Numbered from the stretch's first letter, positions 1-7,771 are shown. The stretch is DNA of 64,000 bases from VRUE01 sp963728835 (GCA_963728835.1 CAVSKZ010000002.1:558001-622000), one strand, 5' to 3'. The notes: generated by a model not told the origin, from the sequence alone. Numbers and translations are program-made.

Positions 1-1
1 C

Positions 2-115
2 TTCGCCGACATGCCGGCGAAGGAGATGGCGGGCCGGGCGGAGGAGGCGATCCTAGGCTGGGCCGAGGCTCCGATCCGAGACGACCTCTGCGTCCTCGTC
101 GTCAGGCCGAAGTGA
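2..115 (+). CDS. C-terminal end of a SpoIIE/PP2C-type serine phosphatase (partial)
   Basis: The window opens inside a reading frame that ends with TGA at 113-115. The 37 visible residues finish with the pattern RDDLCVLVVRPK. SpoIIE-type PP2C phosphatases commonly end with a DD(I/V)xxLV(L/V)R strand, where the aspartates bind metal in the active site. This suggests a phosphatase of the kind that controls anti-sigma or anti-anti-sigma factors, which would fit the SigB-like promoters further along. The N-terminal body lies outside the window, so the assignment rests on this short tail. Its end overlaps the convergent zinc-ribbon gene by 63 bases. Confidence 0.5.
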   Translation, partial: FADMPAKEMAGRAEEAILGWAEAPIRDDLCVLVVRPK

Positions 116-265
116 TTCGGTCATCCCCGCCTCGGGCGGGATGCGGAACATCTTGAAGGTCAGCGGCGTGGAGACGCGCTCGCGGATCTGGCAACGGGGG
201 CAGTTCTCGAGCGCAGCCGCATGCATCTCGCTGTAGCGGCTGCCGCACCTCTCGCACTGGAACAT
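53..265 (-). CDS. Small zinc-ribbon protein
   Basis: A 70-residue protein starting with MFQCERCGSRYSE and carrying a second pair CPRC near residue 22. The CxxC-x(n)-CxxC arrangement is a zinc ribbon. The remaining 35 residues are acidic and carry no recognisable domain. Function is unknown; such ribbons often mediate protein or nucleic-acid contacts. It is convergent with the phosphatase tail. GGGTA-like boxes lie upstream at 295-300 and 306-310 on this strand, but neither has a convincing -35 partner. Confidence 0.65.
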   Translation of the reverse strand: MFQCERCGSRYSEMHAAALENCPRCQIRERVSTPLTFKMFRIPPEAGMTESLRPDDEDAEVVSDRSLGPA

Positions 266-356
266 CTCTATCTCCTCCCCTGGGACGTAGTGGACTACCC
301 GTCGATACCCGGTTCGCCCTGGGGTCTAACCTCGCCTCCGGGCCTCTCCGCCCCCC

Positions 357-629
357 TCATGCGGAGGAGTCTTCCTCGCCGGGCCAGCGGCCCGTCACCG
401 AGGCGAAGCTCGCCCGAGCGCCGCGGTCGACCATCCCTTTGACGAGGCGGAAGACCGCGCCCTCGAGCATCAGGGCCGCCGCCAGCTTCGGGTAGGAGAC
501 CTCGCGGTCCTCGGGCTCGGGCGCCTCGTGGTCGTCGAAGGCGGCCCAGATCCGGTCGAAGCCCTTCTGGGCGGCGAATCCGGCGGCGAGGCCGGCGAGT
601 ATCCCGATCGGCGTGAACAGCACCTTCAT
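357..629 (-). CDS. DUF4235 family small membrane protein
   Basis: A 90-residue protein beginning MKVLFTPIGILAGLAAGF, with one N-terminal hydrophobic segment (residues 4-20) followed by FDRIWAAFDD and a second weakly hydrophobic helix around residues 48-68. This order matches DUF4235 proteins of Actinobacteria, which are small membrane-associated proteins of unknown role often found with stress genes. The start is the only ATG consistent with the membrane segment. A SigB-like box (GGGTAG) lies 10 bases upstream of the start. Confidence 0.75.
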   Translation of the reverse strand: MKVLFTPIGILAGLAAGFAAQKGFDRIWAAFDDHEAPEPEDREVSYPKLAAALMLEGAVFRLVKGMVDRGARASFASVTGRWPGEEDSSA

Positions 630-638
630 GAGGTTGGG

Positions 639-663
639 CTACCCGCCGGGCGCACCGGGGAAT
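639..663 (-). promoter_or_regulatory. Candidate SigB-like promoter of the DUF4235 gene
   Basis: On the minus strand ATTC (660-663) is followed after 15 bases by GGGTAG (639-644). SigB/SigF-type promoters of Actinobacteria read GTTT-N14-16-GGGTA. The -35 departs from consensus in its first base, so this is a weaker match than those near 8-10 kb. Initiation would fall almost on the start codon. Confidence 0.35.
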
Positions 664-678
664 CCGGCTCGCCCGCGG

Positions 679-1542
679 TCAGGAGAAGAACGCCCGCGCC
701 CGTTCGGCGACCAGATCGGGGCGCTCGTCGGCGATGAAGTGGCCGCAGCCGGGGACGAACTCGATCTCCATGTCCTCGACGTGGCTCTCGTAGCCGGCCA
801 GCAGGTCGGGGTGGATCGCGGCGTCCTCGGTGCCGAAGAGCATCCGGGTCGGGACGGTGAGCCGCCGCTCCGCGTAGCGGCCGCGCAGGATCGGCACGAC
901 CTCGCGCAGGTTGAAGACCCTGTACATCTGCACCGCGGCGCGAGCCCGAGCCGGCTCGGCGAGGTTGTCGGCGAAGGCCGACAGGGTCTGCTCGTCCCAG
1001 AAGCTGCGGTCCGAGCAACCCGCCCGCAGCACCATGCGCACGAAACGTCCCTGGCGGTGGGCGAGGTAGCCGATCCATGGCGCGAGGATGAACTGCTGGT
1101 AGACGAGGCGGCCGGAGTGGGGCAGCGCCTTGCGCATCTGGATCCAGGGGGTGGGGATGTTCAGCGCCAGGTAGCGGTCGAAGCGCTCCGGCGCGCGCAG
1201 GCAGAGCAGGAAGCCGATCCAGCCGCCCCAGTCGTGGCCGACGAGCTTCACCCGCTCCAGCCCCAGCTCGTCGAGGACGGCGAGCACGTCGGCGGCCAGG
1301 TTCTCCTTCTCATAGCCCTTGCGCGGCGCGTCGGACCAGCCGAACCCGCGCAGGTCCATCGCCAGCACGCGGTGGCGATCGGCCAGCGCCGGCATCAGGT
1401 TGCGCCACTCGTACCAGTGCTGCGGCCAGCCGTGCAGGAGCAGCACCGGGTCCTCCCCCGAGCCGGCTTCGGCGACATGGAAGCGCAGTCCCCGTGCCTC
1501 GACCCAGCGGTGCGCGACGCCCTCGACGCTCGGCATCTCCAT
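679..1542 (-). CDS. Alpha/beta hydrolase, epoxide-hydrolase-like
   Basis: A 287-residue alpha/beta-hydrolase. The oxyanion-hole motif HGWPQ is near residue 38 and DLRGFGWSD follows at about 63. The nucleophile elbow GHDWGG at about 103 has aspartate as nucleophile, and the C-terminal GCGHF near 267 supplies the catalytic histidine. An aspartate nucleophile inside GHDWGG is typical of soluble epoxide hydrolases and haloalkane dehalogenases rather than esterases. Length is normal for the family and it is probably cytoplasmic. Substrate cannot be inferred. The gene ends just upstream of the DUF4235 gene on the same strand. Confidence 0.85.
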   Translation of the reverse strand: MEMPSVEGVAHRWVEARGLRFHVAEAGSGEDPVLLLHGWPQHWYEWRNLMPALADRHRVLAMDLRGFGWSDAPRKGYEKENLAADVLAVLDELGLERVKLVGHDWGGWIGFLLCLRAPERFDRYLALNIPTPWIQMRKALPHSGRLVYQQFILAPWIGYLAHRQGRFVRMVLRAGCSDRSFWDEQTLSAFADNLAEPARARAAVQMYRVFNLREVVPILRGRYAERRLTVPTRMLFGTEDAAIHPDLLAGYESHVEDMEIEFVPGCGHFIADERPDLVAERARAFFS

Positions 1543-1555
1543 CGTGTGACGCAGC

Positions 1556-1972
1556 CTAGAGCTCGCGCTCGTAGTAGAGCATCGAGGGGCCGTCCTCGTG
1601 CCCTTCGCGGTTGGTGAACCCGGTGCTCTCGTAGAGGGCGCGGGCGGCGGTGTCGGTTTCCCCCGTGTTGAGGTCCATGCGGGTGGCGCCGGCGGCGCGG
1701 GCCGTCTCCATCGCGTTCTCCAGCAGCGCCCGCCCGATCCCTCGCCCGCGCAGGCCGGGGACGACGTAGAGCTCCTCCAGGTAGGCGTCGAGCTCGCCGC
1801 TCCAGAGCGAGGGGAAGAAGCGCATCTGCGCGATCCCGTCGGGCCCGTCTCCGATCAGCAGGAAGACCGCCTCGTCCCTCTCGATGAAATCCGCCACGCG
1901 TTCGGCGAGGACCGCCACCTCGGGAGCCTCTTCGTCGAACTCCGTGTTGAAGTCGTGCAGCAGGCGCGCCAC
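1556..1972 (-). CDS. GNAT family N-acetyltransferase
   Basis: A 138-residue protein with the acetyl-CoA binding signature LRGRGIGRALLENA (about residues 73-86) and the closing segment ARALYESTGF, both diagnostic of GNAT acetyltransferases. Substrate unknown. GTG at 1972 is the first usual start codon. The frame continues upstream with residues resembling the usual N-terminal strand (AVRRAGVADAGD), but no ATG, GTG or TTG precedes it, so the N-terminus may be mis-sequenced or use a rare start. It follows the epimerase gene on the same strand. Confidence 0.8.
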   Translation of the reverse strand: MARLLHDFNTEFDEEAPEVAVLAERVADFIERDEAVFLLIGDGPDGIAQMRFFPSLWSGELDAYLEELYVVPGLRGRGIGRALLENAMETARAAGATRMDLNTGETDTAARALYESTGFTNREGHEDGPSMLYYEREL

Positions 1973-2018
1973 GTCGCCGGCGTCGGCGACGCCGGCGCGG
2001 CGGACTGCCTTCGCCGGC

Positions 2019-3034
2019 TCAGGCAGCGGCCAGGCTCCTCGCGCACTCGACGAACATCTCCTCGGGAGGGCGCTGGGACCAGCCGAGGCGCGATTCGGCC
2101 TTCTCGCTGGAGTACTCGTACCGCGTGCCCAGCTGGTTGACGATCGAGCGGATGCCGGGGTCGAACCTGCCCACCGCGCGCACGAGCAGGTCGGGGAGGT
2201 TCCGCTTCGGCACCTTCGCCGCGTCCTCGCCGAGGCGGTCGCGCAGCACCGCGGCCACTTCGGACATCCAGAGGAACGGTCCGGCGGCGATGAAGCGCTC
2301 GCCTCCGGCCTCCGGCGAGGTCATCGCCCGCAGGTGCAGGTCCGCCACGTCGCGCACGTCGACGAAGCTGAAGCCGATCCGCGGGATGCCGGGCATCCCC
2401 TTCAGCAGCCGCTCGATCGCCTGCAGCGAGAAGGAGCGGTCGTCGCTCAGCGCCGGGCCGAGGATCGCGCCGGGGTTGACGACGGCGAGCCGGTCGGCGG
2501 CGCCCGCCTCCTCCATGAGGTCCCACGCCGCCCGCTCGGCGATCGTCTTCGACCGCACGTAGGGCGAGAGGCCGGGCTTGTCGGGGTCTGTCCAGTCCCC
2601 CTCGGTCAGCGGCCTGCCCCCGGGCTTGGCGCCCCCGGCGACCGCGGCCACCGAGGAGGTGACGACGACCCGCTCGACCCCCGCCTCGAGCGCCGCGCGC
2701 AGCACCCGCAGCGTGCCCTCGCGGGCGGGCACGATCAGCTCGTCGGGGTCCTTCGGCTGCACCGGCGGGAAGGGCGAGGCGACGTGCAGCACGCTGTCGC
2801 AGCCCTCGACCGCCTGCGCCCAGCCGGCGTCCTCGGTCAGGTCCGCGGCGAAGACCGAGAGCCGCTCGCCGGCGTCGACCTGCGAGGCGACCGCGGCACG
2901 GACGTCGGCTCGCGGGCGAGGTCGCGCACCGTCGTCCGCACGCGGTGGCCGCGCCGCAGCAGCTCGATCGCGCACCAGCTGCCGAGGAAGCCCGAGCCTC
3001 CCGTCACCAGGACCGTCTTCGGCTGCTCGGTCAC
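2019..3034 (-). CDS. NAD-dependent epimerase / dihydroflavonol-reductase-like (frameshift near 2910)
   Basis: Two frames together encode one extended short-chain dehydrogenase of about 338 residues. The first part starts at GTG 3034 (VTEQPKTVLVTGGSGFLG), giving the Rossmann motif TGGSGFLG and RTTVRDL. After about 2910 the second frame continues with FAADLTEDAGW, the DSVLHVASP strand, TSSVAAV, a YxxSK-like active site (SPYVRSKTIAE) and FVDVRDVADLHL. This is the dihydroflavonol-4-reductase/3-beta-HSD-like subfamily. One missing G in the GAGCCGACG stretch near 2908-2912 would restore the frame. Substrate unknown. Confidence 0.75.
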
Positions 3035-3122
3035 GGATGGGAGCGTAGCCGCCTGTGCCCGGAGGGTGCATGAGGAAGAGCGAGCTATCGTCACCGGCAT
3101 CGAGGCGCGCGACGGGAAATCG

Positions 3123-3794
3123 ATGCTCCCAGGATGGCTCCTTGCCCTTGCCGCCCTGGTCGTGGTCGTAACCGCCTCGCACCCCGCGCAGGCGGCACGA
3201 CCCCACTCAGGCGCTGCGTTCAGCGGCCGCATCGAGGCGATCGACGCCGAGACCCGAACGCGGATGACGGGCGTCTCCTGGCACCGCGGCTGCCCGGTCG
3301 GGTTCGCGGACCTGCGCCTGCTCACGGTGAGCCACTGGGGCTTCGACGGCAGGCCCCACCGCGGCCGCCTGGTCGTAAACCGCGACGCCGCCGTGGCGAT
3401 GCTGGGGACGATGCGCAGGCTCTTCCGGCTGCGCTTCCCGATTCGCCGGATGCGCCTCGTCGACGCCTACGACGCCGACGATCGCCGCAGCATGGCCGCC
3501 GACAACACCTCTGCGTTCAACTGCCGCTTCGTCGCCGGCAGCCCCGGGGTCTGGTCGGAACACGCCTATGGCCGGGCGATCGACGTCAACCCGGTCGAGA
3601 ACCCCTACGTCACCGCTTCCGGCTACGTCTCTCCTCCCGCCGGCGCCCCCTACGCCACCCGCTCGCGCCACCGCAAGGGGATGATCCACCGCCACGGCCC
3701 GGTGGTGAAGGCGTTCGCCTCGGCCGGCTGGGAGTGGGCGGGCAACTGGTCCTGGCCCAAGGACTACCAGCACTTCTCGGCAACCGGCGGCTGA
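3123..3794 (+). CDS. Secreted M15-type (VanY-like) peptidase family protein
   Basis: A 223-residue protein with a clear signal peptide (residues 1-24, hydrophobic core LLALAALVVVV, likely cleavage after HPAQA). The mature part contains NTSAFNCR and SEHAYGRAIDVNP, the SxHxxGxAxD zinc-binding motif of peptidase M15/VanY proteins, and a C-terminal YQHFS histidine that supplies the third ligand. These enzymes cleave D-Ala peptides of peptidoglycan outside the cell. ATG 3123 is chosen because it begins the signal peptide directly. Confidence 0.8.
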   Translation: MLPGWLLALAALVVVVTASHPAQAARPHSGAAFSGRIEAIDAETRTRMTGVSWHRGCPVGFADLRLLTVSHWGFDGRPHRGRLVVNRDAAVAMLGTMRRLFRLRFPIRRMRLVDAYDADDRRSMAADNTSAFNCRFVAGSPGVWSEHAYGRAIDVNPVENPYVTASGYVSPPAGAPYATRSRHRKGMIHRHGPVVKAFASAGWEWAGNWSWPKDYQHFSATGG

Positions 3795-4094
3795 TCCCGT
3801 CAGACTCGCGGCGGCCGCGACCGGCTTTGCGTTCAGTGCGGCGAGCAGCTCGGAGAGCCGGGCGTCCTGCTCGAGCGCGTGCGGGAGAGGCACGTCCGCG
3901 TGGATCGCGTAGACGTTGCGCCGGCCGACACGGCGCCTCGTCAGGTACCCGTCCTCTTCCAGGTCGCAGACGAGCTGCTGCGCCGAGCGCTCCGTCACCC
4001 CCACGCACTCGGCGATCTCCCGCAGCCGCATGTGAGGGTCGCGCGCCAGGCAGATGAGCACGTGCGCGTGCTTCGTGAGGAGGTCGAGGGCCAT
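3207..4094 (-). CDS. Winged-helix (MarR/ArsR-like) transcriptional regulator; 3' end uncertain
   Basis: From ATG 4094 the first ~95 residues form a winged helix: AHVLICLARDP, then the helix-turn-helix RLREIAECVGVTERSAQQLV and the wing DGYLTRRRVGRRNVY. Related regulators end soon after this domain, near 3833. Here the frame stays open to 3207 across the peptidase gene on the other strand, which is unlikely to be coding. A one-base slip near 3835 would give an immediate TGA at 3833-3835. Only 3800-4094 is well supported. The gene has its own divergent promoter and probably regulates the neighbouring promoter at 4163-4191. Confidence 0.6.
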   Translation of the reverse strand: MALDLLTKHAHVLICLARDPHMRLREIAECVGVTERSAQQLVCDLEEDGYLTRRRVGRRNVYAIHADVPLPHALEQDARLSELLAALNAKPVAAAASLTGSAAGCREVLVVLGPGPVARPLPAGRGERLHHRAVAVDHPLAVARAGGVGGAGGRRDVAGSGDVGVLDRVDVDRPAIGVFRPDPGAAGDEAAVERRGVVGGHAAAIVGVVGVDEAHPANREAQPEEPAHRPQHRHGGVAVYDQAAAVGPAVEAPVAHREQAQVREPDRAAAVPGDARHPRSGLGVDRLDAAAERSA

Positions 4095-4100
4095 TCCTCG

Positions 4101-4129
4101 ATCGTAGCCTGCGGCAGGGCCGCTCGCAA
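4101..4129 (-). promoter_or_regulatory. Promoter of the winged-helix regulator
   Basis: On the minus strand TTGCGA (4124-4129) and TACGAT (4101-4106) are separated by 17 bases, a good sigma-70 arrangement. The -10 ends 6 bases before the ATG at 4094, so the transcript would be nearly leaderless, which is common in Actinobacteria. Confidence 0.5.
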
Positions 4130-4162
4130 GTAAAAAAACTCCGGAAAACATTTTAAGTAATC

Positions 4163-4191
4163 TTGACACCGGAAATTCTCTTCCGTATAAT
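4163..4191 (+). promoter_or_regulatory. Perfect-consensus sigma-70 promoter
   Basis: TTGACA (4163-4168) and TATAAT (4186-4191) are separated by exactly 17 bases, inside an AT-rich patch that stands out from its surroundings. Direct repeats CCGGAAA at 4141-4147 and 4169-4175 flank the -35 box and could bind the divergently encoded regulator. The -10 ends 6 bases before an ATG at 4198, as in leaderless transcripts. Confidence 0.75.
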
Positions 4192-4197
4192 TACGCC

Positions 4198-4362
4198 ATG
4201 TGGGAGGAGCTGCCAGGGAGAACCGCGCCGCTTCACGGCACCTTTGCCATACGTGAGCGGCGTGGAACGGGGGTAGTCAGGGAGGGCCGGCGGACGCTTG
4301 GGGGAGCGTCCGCCGGCAACGCAAGCGGAGCTTCCGCTGTCGCAGGCCTGGTGCTGCCCTAG
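4198..4362 (+). CDS. Possible leaderless 54-residue ORF behind a consensus promoter
   Basis: ATG 4198 lies at the predicted transcription start of the consensus promoter. The frame runs 54 residues (MWEELPGRTAPLHGTF at the start, AVAGLVLP at the end) to TAG 4360-4362, overlapping the end of the convergent methyltransferase by 4 bases. No family is recognised; the middle is Arg/Gly-rich and a 12-bp hairpin lies inside it. It could be a true small protein, a leader peptide, or a by-product of a non-coding RNA. Confidence 0.3.
   Translation: MWEELPGRTAPLHGTFAIRERRGTGVVREGRRTLGGASAGNASGASAVAGLVLP
4286..4317. terminator. Strong 12-bp GC hairpin (terminator-like or small-RNA structure)
   Basis: Arms 4286-4297 and 4306-4317 are perfect reverse complements (GCCGGCGGACGC) with an 8-base loop. 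No T-run follows on either strand. It lies about 40 bases past the methyltransferase stop on the minus strand and about 90 bases after the plus-strand transcription start, so it may end either transcript or form the core of a short RNA. Confidence 0.55.
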
Positions 4363-5018
4363 TCCTTGCGGGCCGTAAAGAGGTCGAGGCTGCCGGCCGC
4401 CGTGCGGAAGCACCCGTACCGCTCCACATCGCCGAAGCCCGCTTCGGCGATGAACTGCGGCAGCCGGCCGGCGCGGTGATCGGCGGTCCGGTCGAAGCCG
4501 TCGATCGCCTGGCTGACGAAGAACAGCGCGCCGGTGAGGGGATCGCGCGGGCGGCCGAAGTCGGCGATGTGCAGGCGCCCGCCGGGCTTGAGGATGCGCT
4601 TCGCCTCGGCCAGGGCCCTGCGCTTGTCGTCGGACAGGAGGTGGTGCAGCACCAATGACGTCGTGACGACGTCGGCGCTTCCGTCGGCCAGCGGAATCTC
4701 CTGCGCCATCCCCTCGGCCCACTCGACCGCGCCGGCGCCGGGCTTGTCCCGGGCCATGGCGAGGATTTCGGGGTCGCCGTCGACGCCGATCGTCTTCGCG
4801 TCCCCTCGCTCCGCGGCGAGGCCGATCGCGAACGTCCCCGTGCCGCAGCCGACGTCGACGGCCGTTCCGCCATCGGGCAGGTCGGCGCCGACCCGTTTCC
4901 GCATCAGGCTGCGGAAGCTGCGTTCGCGCATGGCCAGCGCCAGCACCGGGTCGTATAGCCGCGCGAAGACCCGCCAGCGGGTGGCGGGGATGTAGCGGGG
5001 CTCGGCGGCGGCGGGCAT
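4359..5018 (-). CDS. Class I SAM-dependent methyltransferase
   Basis: A 219-residue Rossmann methyltransferase. Motif I is AVDVGCGTGTFAI (about 53-65), motif II is IGVDGDPEILAMAR, and motif IV is ADVVTTSLVLHHL, followed by KRILKPGGRLHIADFG. This order is that of the UbiE/Methyltransf_11 group acting on small molecules or lipids. The conserved LYDPVLALAMRERSFR segment before motif I also occurs in UbiE-like enzymes. The substrate is unknown. It is convergent with the possible small ORF and lies downstream of the YciI gene. Confidence 0.85.
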   Translation of the reverse strand: MPAAAEPRYIPATRWRVFARLYDPVLALAMRERSFRSLMRKRVGADLPDGGTAVDVGCGTGTFAIGLAAERGDAKTIGVDGDPEILAMARDKPGAGAVEWAEGMAQEIPLADGSADVVTTSLVLHHLLSDDKRRALAEAKRILKPGGRLHIADFGRPRDPLTGALFFVSQAIDGFDRTADHRAGRLPQFIAEAGFGDVERYGCFRTAAGSLDLFTARKD

Positions 5019-5059
5019 CTGGACCTCGGCCAGGGTAGCCCGCCGCCCGCCGAGCGGGC

Positions 5060-5488
5060 TTACTGGTTCTGCTCCGCCTGTGCCCGGATCCGGTCCTCCT
5101 GCTCGCGCAGCTCCGGCGTGAACTCCTCGCCGAAGTCATCGGCCTCGAAGACCTGCCGGATCTCGATCTCGCCAGCTTCGTCGTGCGGGTTGGGGCAGCG
5201 CTTGATCCACTCCACCGCCTCCTCGAAGGAGTCCACCTGCATCAGCCAGTAGCCGGCGATCAGCTCCTTGGTCTCGGCGAAGGGGCCGTCGGTCACGGTC
5301 CGCTCGCCGTCTCCGCCGAAGCTGACCCGAGCCCCCTTGGAGGAGGGGTGCAGGCCCTCGCCGGCGAGCATCACCCCCGCCTTGACCATCTCCTCGTTGA
5401 ACTCGCCCATCGCGGCGAGCAGCTCCTCGCTCGGCATCACGCCGGCCTCGGAGTCCTTGCTTGCCTTCACGATCGCCATCACTCTCAT
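5060..5488 (-). CDS. YciI/DGPF-domain protein
   Basis: A 142-residue ferredoxin-like-fold protein beginning MRVMAIVKASKDSE, with the DGPFAETKELIAGYW motif at about residues 67-81 and FEEAVEWIKRCPNP after it. These are hallmarks of YCII-related (PhnB/DGPF) proteins, often encoded with ECF sigma factors. The role is unknown. About 25 acidic and Gln-rich residues extend beyond the domain. The gene is followed on the same strand by the methyltransferase. Confidence 0.85.
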   Translation of the reverse strand: MRVMAIVKASKDSEAGVMPSEELLAAMGEFNEEMVKAGVMLAGEGLHPSSKGARVSFGGDGERTVTDGPFAETKELIAGYWLMQVDSFEEAVEWIKRCPNPHDEAGEIEIRQVFEADDFGEEFTPELREQEDRIRAQAEQNQ

Positions 5489-6414
5489 CTTGGGGTCCTT
5501 TCGGTCGTCTTGCGGAAGCTCGGTGCCCCGATGTTCCCGCCTCTACCCACTACGACGAACGGGGATCGCCGAAATCGACAGGGGGTGTCTCGCCCGGGGG
5601 CCTCGGCAAATATGTTGCCTGCATCGCGAACGTCGAGATAACCCACATCGGCGGTCCCACCGTCCTGATCGAGGTCGGGGGCTGGCGCCTGCTGACCGAC
5701 CCGACCTTCGACCCTCCGGGCCGGGACTACCGGTTCGGCTGGGGCACCGGCTCGCGCAAGCTGGCCGGCCCGGCGATCGCCGCCGCCGACCTCGGCCGGA
5801 TTGACGCCGTCCTGCTCAGCCACGATCACCACGACGACAACCTCGACGCCGCCGGCCGGGCGTTCCTGCCCTCGGCCGGAGCCGTCATCACCACGGTTCC
5901 GGGCGCGAAGCGCCTGGGCGGCAACGCCCGCGGCCTCGCGCCATGGGCGAGCACCCGGCTCGAGGACCCGGCCCGGCCGACGATCGAGATCAGCGCCACG
6001 CCCTGCCGCCACGGTCCCCCGCTGAGCCGCCCGATAGTCGGCGACGTAATCGGGTTCGCGCTCGAGTGGGACGGCCAGGAGCACGGCGCCCTCTGGATCT
6101 CGGGCGACACGGTGCTCTACGACGGCGTCCGCGAGGTCGCCGAGCGCCTCCGGGTCGGCACCGCCCTCCTGCACCTGGGGGGTGTCCGCTTCCCGATCTC
6201 CGGCCCGCTGCGCTACACGATGAACGCCTCCGAAGCCGTCGAGATGTGCGGCCTCCTCCAGCCCCAGACCGCGATCCCGATCCACTACGAGGGCTGGAAG
6301 CACTTCCGCCAGGGGCGGGAGGAGATCGAGCGCGAGCTCGCCGCCGCCCCGGAGGACGTGCGGGAGCGGATCCGGTGGCTGCCGATGGGGGCCGGGACCG
6401 CGCTCGCCGTCTGA
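5461..6414 (+). CDS. Metallo-beta-lactamase-fold hydrolase (UlaG-like); start uncertain
   Basis: Recognisable homology starts at about 5632 (VEITHIGGPTVLIEVGG) and runs through LLTDPTFDP, the metal motif LLSHDHHDDN (HxHxDH variant), WISGDTVLYDG and IPIHYEGWKHF. This is the UlaG-like branch of the metallo-beta-lactamase fold, with two metal ions expected in a cytoplasmic hydrolase. No ATG, GTG or TTG occurs in frame between 5461 (TTG, inside the head of the YciI gene) and the domain. The true start may have been lost to an indel near 5610, where an ATG sits one frame away. Confidence 0.75.
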   Translation: MPSRSPSLSSWGPFGRLAEARCPDVPASTHYDERGSPKSTGGVSPGGLGKYVACIANVEITHIGGPTVLIEVGGWRLLTDPTFDPPGRDYRFGWGTGSRKLAGPAIAAADLGRIDAVLLSHDHHDDNLDAAGRAFLPSAGAVITTVPGAKRLGGNARGLAPWASTRLEDPARPTIEISATPCRHGPPLSRPIVGDVIGFALEWDGQEHGALWISGDTVLYDGVREVAERLRVGTALLHLGGVRFPISGPLRYTMNASEAVEMCGLLQPQTAIPIHYEGWKHFRQGREEIERELAAAPEDVRERIRWLPMGAGTALAV

Positions 6415-6424
6415 CGGGCAGGGC

Positions 6425-6613
6425 TCAGGTTTTGCGCTCGAGGTCGGCGACCTCCTCCGCCTTCTCCTCGGCCTTCTCCTGCGCGCGATCCAGCTCCTCC
6501 TTCTTTTCGCCCTTGCGCTCCTCGCGCTGGCCCTGGCGACGCAGGGAGGCGTCGTCGGCGAGGTCGCCGACCGCCTTCTTCGTCCTACCGGTGATCTTGT
6601 CGATGATTCCCAT
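6425..6613 (-). CDS. CsbD family stress protein
   Basis: A 62-residue, highly charged protein: MGIIDKITGRTKKAVGDLADD followed by a Lys/Glu-rich helix to the end. The KxxGRxKKAxGDLxDD pattern defines CsbD-like proteins. Bacillus subtilis CsbD belongs to the SigB general-stress regulon; its molecular role is unknown. A GTTC-N16-GGGTAG box upstream and an AGAAAGG ribosome-binding site support the start at 6613. Confidence 0.85.
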   Translation of the reverse strand: MGIIDKITGRTKKAVGDLADDASLRRQGQREERKGEKKEELDRAQEKAEEKAEEVADLERKT

Positions 6614-6646
6614 TTCTGAGCCTTTCTCGTGGGGTAGGGATTTCCG

Positions 6647-6672
6647 CTACCCCGGATCGCCGGTAGCCGAAC
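6647..6672 (-). promoter_or_regulatory. SigB-like promoter of the CsbD gene
   Basis: On the minus strand GTTC (6669-6672) is followed after 16 bases by GGGTAG (6647-6652), close to the SigB/SigF consensus GTTT-N15-GGGTA. The -10 also forms part of a 7-bp inverted repeat GGGGTAG/CTACCCC (6631-6653). It lies 34 bases before the csbD-like start codon. Confidence 0.6.
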
Positions 6673-6770
6673 GCGGAGCCCAGACCGGCGGCTAGCCTTC
6701 CCTGCCCGTCGGCGAGCCCCGCTTCAGGTAGCGGGCGCTGGCGGGGGCATAGCCCTTCGTGCCGGTAGCC

Positions 6771-6797
6771 GTTTGGGTGGGAGCCGCGCACGGGTAG
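6771..6797 (+). promoter_or_regulatory. SigB-like promoter of the LLM oxidoreductase gene
   Basis: GTTT (6771-6774), 17-base spacer, GGGTAG (6792-6797), then 9 bases to the GTG start at 6807. The spacer is two longer than ideal. Transcription would be leaderless or nearly so. Confidence 0.45.
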
Positions 6798-6806
6798 CCC
6801 TCGGAC

Positions 6807-7764
6807 GTGACCAAGCTCGGATACACGCTCTCCAGCGAGGAGTTCGACGCTCCTTCTCTGGTCGCGCAGGCGGAGCGTGCCGAGCGGGCGGGATTCTCCT
6901 TCGCCTCGGTCTCCGACCACTTCCACCCCTGGGTCGACGAGCAGGGCGAGAGCCCCTTCGTCTGGGGGACGCTGGGGGCGATCTCGCAGCGCACCGAGCG
7001 AATCGAGCTGATGACCGGCGTCACCTGCCCGACGACCCGCATCCACCCGGCGATCGTCGCCCAGGCCGCCGCCACCGCCGCCAGCCTCCTGCCGGGGCGG
7101 TTCTCCCTCGGCGTCGGCACCGGCGAGAACCTGAACGAGCACATCCTCGGCGACCGCTGGCCCGGGGTGGTCGAGCGCCAGGACCGCCTCGAGGAGGCGA
7201 TCGAGGTGATCCGCAAGCTCTGGGAGGGCAAGCTGACCAGCCACCGCGGCGAGCACTTCACCGTCGAGAACGCCCGCATCTACTCGCTGCCCGAGGCGCC
7301 GCCGCCGCTGCTGGTCGCGGTGGCGGGCGAGAGCTCGGTCGAACTGGCCGCCCGGGTGGGCGACGGGCTGGTCGGGACGGCCCCGGTCGCCGAGTCGGTC
7401 GAGCAGTTCCGCTCCGAAGGCGGCGAAGGCAAGCCGGCCTACGGTCAGACTCCACGTCTGCTGGGCCGAGGACGAGGAGGCGGCGAAGGAGCTGGTGCTG
7501 AAGCAATGGCCCAACAGCGCGCTCAGCGGCAGCTTCTTCCTCGAGCTGCCGCTGCCGGCGCATTTCGAAGAAGCGGCCGAGACGCTGGATGAGGACGACG
7601 TCGCGGGGAGCGTCGTCGTCGGCCCTGACCCCGAGCGCCACCGGGCGGCGATCCAGGAGTACGTCGACGCCGGCTACGACCACGTCTACGTCCACCAGGT
7701 CGGCCCTGACCAGGACGGCTTCTTCGACTTCTACGAGCGCGAGGTGCTACCGGCTTTCGCCTGA
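6807..7764 (+). CDS. LLM-class F420-dependent oxidoreductase (frameshift near 7446)
   Basis: GTG 6807 begins TKLGYTLSSEEF, the characteristic opening of F420-dependent LLM oxidoreductases related to F420-dependent glucose-6-phosphate dehydrogenase. SDHFHPW, GTLGAISQRTERI, TCPTTRIHPAI and GVGTGENLNEHILG follow in the usual order. At about 7443-7452 the frame shifts; the other frame continues VCWAEDEEAAKELVLKQWPN and ends with YDHVYVHQVGPDQ to TGA 7764. Total length is about 318 residues, normal for the family. Deazaflavin F420 is the expected cofactor. It is divergent from the csbD-like gene, with a SigB-like promoter. Confidence 0.85.
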
Positions 7765-7771
7765 GCGCCGT

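Noticed and set aside
613..1617. Long plus-strand open frame opposite the hydrolase gene
   Set aside because: It mirrors the alpha/beta hydrolase on the other strand and has no domain pattern; a GC-rich antisense artefact.
6631..6653. GGGGTAG/CTACCCC inverted repeat as a terminator
   Set aside because: It lies in a divergent upstream region and contains the SigB-like -10, so it is better read as promoter sequence.
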